Part shown: positions 62,022-64,000 of the stretch, one piece after another | Layout of the letters: every line of letters begins with the position of its first letter | How positions within the stretch are numbered: position 1 is the first letter of the stretch | Assembly (NCBI RefSeq): GCF_008122525.1 | Contig: NZ_VSRV01000001.1 | Coordinates: 2,542,001-2,606,000, forward strand | DNA length: 64,000 nt | From: Marinomonas sp. IMCC 4694 | Lineage (GTDB): Bacteria > Pseudomonadota > Gammaproteobacteria > Pseudomonadales > Marinomonadaceae | Direction: 5' to 3' | Position numbers and translations under genes: made by a program | Notes under the pieces: generated by a model | Seen by the model: the letters and a program-made list of their open reading frames with translations, nothing else | What the model was told of the DNA's origin: nothing | Databases searched by the model: none

Positions 62022-62126
62022 GTTAACGCCGCCATAAGCGGTGAGTAACAGTTTGCTATAATGTGAAATGAAATGAAGCAGAACCGAGCCAAATGTTACG
62101 AATCCGACTTGATGGCCTTGTTAGCC
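62022..62126 (-). repeat. attC site 7
   Basis: Arms GTTAACGCCGCCATAAGCGG and CCGACTTGATGGCCTTGTTAGCC around a loop of about 60 bases. It contains the stop codon of the 196-aa gene, as is usual for attC. Confidence 0.85.
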
Positions 62127-62711
62127 ATATTCACTACCATCTGGGAATTTGCACCTAAACACTTCCGAAAATGCAGATTTATGCCATATTAATTTGCGAG
62201 CAAGCATAGCATTACCATTCATACGCTCAGGACTGAGTGTAACTTTTTTGTATAAGCGTCTATGAGTTCTATATGCATATATCTCATCAATTTTGGGGTA
62301 TGATTGCGATAAACAATGCTCGTAAAACACAAAATATGCAGGGTTCTCTGAGGATATTTTATTAATTTCCATAAAGAACCTACTATCTGTTTCTTTATTA
62401 CCTTTAATTTTCCCTAAGTAGCTATCAGAGTATTTTTTTGTTCCATGCCAGCCTCGTTTGAATCTAACAGAAATCCCCTCTTTTCGAGTACATTCCCCTA
62501 TTTTAATAAAAGGTGATGAATCATTTTTAAATCTATAAAAATAAGTGCCAATTGCTGAAGATAGGTTTTCTTTATCCAAGGCATTCAGAATGAAGTTATC
62601 AGTAATGTCAAGGATATCTTCTGGTGAAGTAAGTAGAAATGAGATTACTTTCTGAGAACCGTCTCCTCTTCTGGAATCAGCTACGTATTTTTTACATTGA
62701 TATTTACTCAT
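62121..62711 (-). CDS. Cassette-encoded protein of unknown function (196 aa, possibly GIY-YIG-like)
   Basis: Basic, soluble protein with AGAGGAAG before its ATG. The segment IGTYFYRF ... PFIKIGEC ... RFKRGWHG has the spacing of a GIY-YIG nuclease core (G-x-Y, K-I-G, R-x5-H) but the match is weak and I do not claim the activity. The C-terminal half (EHCLSQSYPKIDEIYAYRTHRRLYKK) is rich in Tyr, Arg and Lys. AT content is higher than in the chromosomal genes to the left, consistent with acquisition. Confidence 0.6.
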   Translation of the reverse strand: MSKYQCKKYVADSRRGDGSQKVISFLLTSPEDILDITDNFILNALDKENLSSAIGTYFYRFKNDSSPFIKIGECTRKEGISVRFKRGWHGTKKYSDSYLGKIKGNKETDSRFFMEINKISSENPAYFVFYEHCLSQSYPKIDEIYAYRTHRRLYKKVTLSPERMNGNAMLARKLIWHKSAFSEVFRCKFPDGSEYG

Positions 62712-62724
62712 AGCTTCCTCTGAT

Positions 62725-62784
62725 GGCTAACGCCGCCAACACAGGTGCGAGCTTGCGAGCATCCTAGTGCTTGGCCTTGTTAGC
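62725..62784 (-). repeat. attC site 8
   Basis: Arms GGCTAACGCCGCCAACACAGG and TAGTGCTTGGCCTTGTTAGC, inner TGCGAGC / GCGAGCA. About 60 bases. The stop of the following acetyltransferase lies inside it. Confidence 0.87.
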
Positions 62785-63213
62785 AGTAAATTTCAGGCGC
62801 AACACTTGCTGCCCTGTTGGCTTATGGAGCTTTTCTTCTAGTTGTTCAAAGCCATATTCTGAATAGAAGTTACGACCTATATTGTTTACTTTAAATACCT
62901 CAACTTCAAGATTACCATGGATTTCTTGAGCTTTATCCATTAAAGCCTTGCCAATACCTTGCCCATGACAATTGGGTTGAAGAAAAATCGCCCCAACTTC
63001 GTTACCCATAAGCGCAATAAAGCCTTTAACCTCACCTTCAAGTTCGGCGACCCATGTATCTGTATTAGGCATATATATTTCAGCTACGTTTGTCCGCTCT
63101 TGAGCAATAAACTCATCGGTCATGAACGGATGAGCTAATCGTGTTGCAACCTCCCATGAATTAAGAACGCCCTCTAAATCAGAAACCTTATACTGACGAA
63201 TGTGTGCTTTCAT
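62764..63213 (-). CDS. GNAT-family acetyltransferase (integron cassette)
   Basis: 149 residues. The acetyl-CoA loop is in AIFLQPNCHGQGIGKALMDKAQEI (Q-G-I-G-K), preceded by WVAELEGEVKGFIALMGNEVG; NNIGRNFYSEYGFEQLEEKLHKPTGQQVLRL is the closing half. Substrate unknown. SD AGAGG and a GTTAAAC recombination-like heptamer just before the ATG. Probably the last cassette gene before the array's right edge in this window. Confidence 0.87.
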   Translation of the reverse strand: MKAHIRQYKVSDLEGVLNSWEVATRLAHPFMTDEFIAQERTNVAEIYMPNTDTWVAELEGEVKGFIALMGNEVGAIFLQPNCHGQGIGKALMDKAQEIHGNLEVEVFKVNNIGRNFYSEYGFEQLEEKLHKPTGQQVLRLKFTANKAKH

Positions 63214-63293
63214 CGTTTAACCTCTATGTATGAATTGATAGCGGACATTCTAATGAGCCGCGATCAATACAGATTGAAGAAAAACGACAATTT

Positions 63294-64000
63294 TCAATCA
63301 AACTCAAAATTGCCATAGATGTCTATGGTGAGATCTCGATCCAGTGCGTAACTAGCGGGTGTTTTGCCAATAGAACTCTTGAGGTGGCGAATCAAATGGG
63401 GTTGGTCTGAAAAACCGTACTTATTGGCAACATCAACCCAGTTTATGTCTTCTTTATTAAGCTGGTACAAATAGTTAAGTATCTCTTCTAGGTGAATCAT
63501 GGATTGAGGTTGCTTCATGGACAGGCCTGTTACTCTTGCAAAGCTTCGCTCAATAGTACGCTGTGAACGATGCAACTTTTCCCCGATTTCAGCTATAGCT
63601 GTATCGCCAAGTAATAACATAATCTGACGAACTAAATGACTGTGCTTATCTTCGTGACAGTCAGATAACCAGGGCAAGAGCTCTTCGTCCAGAATATTGC
63701 ATACTTGTTGCTTTTGTTCTGCAGCATTCATTAAGAGCTGATCTGAACTAAATGTCCTCGAGCCAATGAGATGATTCACATCGATCGTCTCAACCTTATC
63801 TAACTTAGAGCTAAGGTTATTCATTTTTAAAGAATAGAGCGCCCCTATTTTAAATTTGACCCCAACAATTTTGAAAGGAGCCGAGTGATCCATCGTAAAT
63901 GTTTTGAGGTGAGGGAATATCCAATGACTTCCACTAACATTCTGAGTTTTATTGCTATGCGTATACTCATATGTACTATTCAAATTCGAAACAATTAAAT
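63294..64000 (-). CDS. AraC-family regulator (5' end outside window)
   Basis: The frame is open through base 64000; a TTG at 63983 could start it, but the upstream codons stay open, so the gene likely continues to the right. The C-terminal DNA-binding domain has IAEIGEKLHRSQRTIERSFARVTGLSMKQ and INWVDVANKYGFSDQPHLIRHLKSSIGKTPASY. The N-terminal part (SHWIFPHLKTFTMDHSAPFKIVGVKFKIGA) resembles the sensor domain of AraC proteins with a DUF6597-type N-terminus. No attC lies between it and the last cassette, so it may be outside the array. Confidence 0.82.
   Translation of the reverse strand, partial: LIVSNLNSTYEYTHSNKTQNVSGSHWIFPHLKTFTMDHSAPFKIVGVKFKIGALYSLKMNNLSSKLDKVETIDVNHLIGSRTFSSDQLLMNAAEQKQQVCNILDEELLPWLSDCHEDKHSHLVRQIMLLLGDTAIAEIGEKLHRSQRTIERSFARVTGLSMKQPQSMIHLEEILNYLYQLNKEDINWVDVANKYGFSDQPHLIRHLKSSIGKTPASYALDRDLTIDIYGNFEFD

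Larger units (their letters stand above)
61341..62023. repeat. Duplicated integron cassette, copy B
   Basis: Near-identical copy of 57508-58190, same orientation, offset 3,833 bases, edges at attC cut points. See copy A. Confidence 0.92.
55528..63221 (-). mobile_element. Chromosomal integron cassette array (distal part)
   Basis: Seven to eight small cassettes, all genes on the minus strand, each followed by an attC-like site (eight sites listed separately). Contents are three TA-type cassettes plus a duplicate, two acetyltransferases, a ParA-SIR2 pair and an unknown gene: typical of sedentary chromosomal integrons. Gene direction predicts the attI/intI end to the right. No integrase is within the window. 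The right edge may be the GTTAAAC (GTTRRRY type) at 63215-63221 just before the last acetyltransferase. Confidence 0.82.

Noticed and set aside
1..64000. tRNA, rRNA or prophage genes
   Set aside because: None could be recognised by eye on either strand; the accessory region is explained by integron cassettes and one IS.

Overview
The window is chromosomal DNA of a marine, moderately halophilic gammaproteobacterium, most like Marinomonas or a close relative in the Oceanospirillales. The evidence is an ectoine operon (ectABC plus a dedicated aspartokinase), a glycine-betaine ABC importer, sodium-type flagellar stator genes (pomAB), and the general style of the housekeeping proteins. No rRNA, tRNA or CRISPR array was recognised.

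Layout. 1-3.7 kb: the end of an EamA-type permease, then thiB-thiP-thiQ (thiamine/TPP import, minus strand) behind a TPP riboswitch. 3.8-14.5 kb: lipopolysaccharide inner-core block (waaA, msbA, hldE, an AGE-family epimerase, hldD, waaF and three further glycosyltransferases). 14.6-23 kb: mixed housekeeping (small orphan protein, sseA-like sulfurtransferase, tlyA-like rRNA methylase, MATE exporter, lon, upp, LysE exporter, TetR regulator). 23.2-28.7 kb: glyoxylate shunt (glcB-aceA) with a divergent ScfR/RamB-like regulator. 28.7-36.2 kb: MFS permease with AraC regulator, a long PRPP-synthetase-like protein, an unrecognised protein, a HupE/UreJ metal permease and a GGDEF-EAL protein. 36.3-48.9 kb: an osmoadaptation region (ectABC-ask, NSS symporter, renalase-like/photolyase pair, CosR/EctR-like MarR regulator, proXWV). 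48.9-54.9 kb: dapB, pomAB and xseB-ispA-dxs.

55.5-63.2 kb is the accessory part. I read it as the distal section of a chromosomal (sedentary) integron. Eight attC-like sites separate small cassettes whose genes all lie on the minus strand: a StbDE/RelBE-type toxin-antitoxin (TA) pair, an acetyltransferase, an orphan antitoxin with a nonsense-mutated ParE/RelE toxin, two copies of one yefM-yoeB cassette, a two-gene ParA-SIR2 module, a novel protein and a second acetyltransferase. An IS30-family element sits in the last codons of the SIR2 gene, and the original 3' end of that gene can be rebuilt in frame on the other side of the element. No integrase gene is in the window. The cassette orientation predicts attI/intI to the right of 63.2 kb.

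How it fits together. The CosR/EctR-like regulator probably links ectoine synthesis and betaine import, with AT-rich palindromes at the ectA, marR and proX promoters as candidate operators. The most interesting possible new system is the ParA-SIR2 cassette. It has the architecture of a phage-defence module (P-loop ATPase plus SIR2 NADase-like effector) carried as an integron cassette and now altered by an IS.
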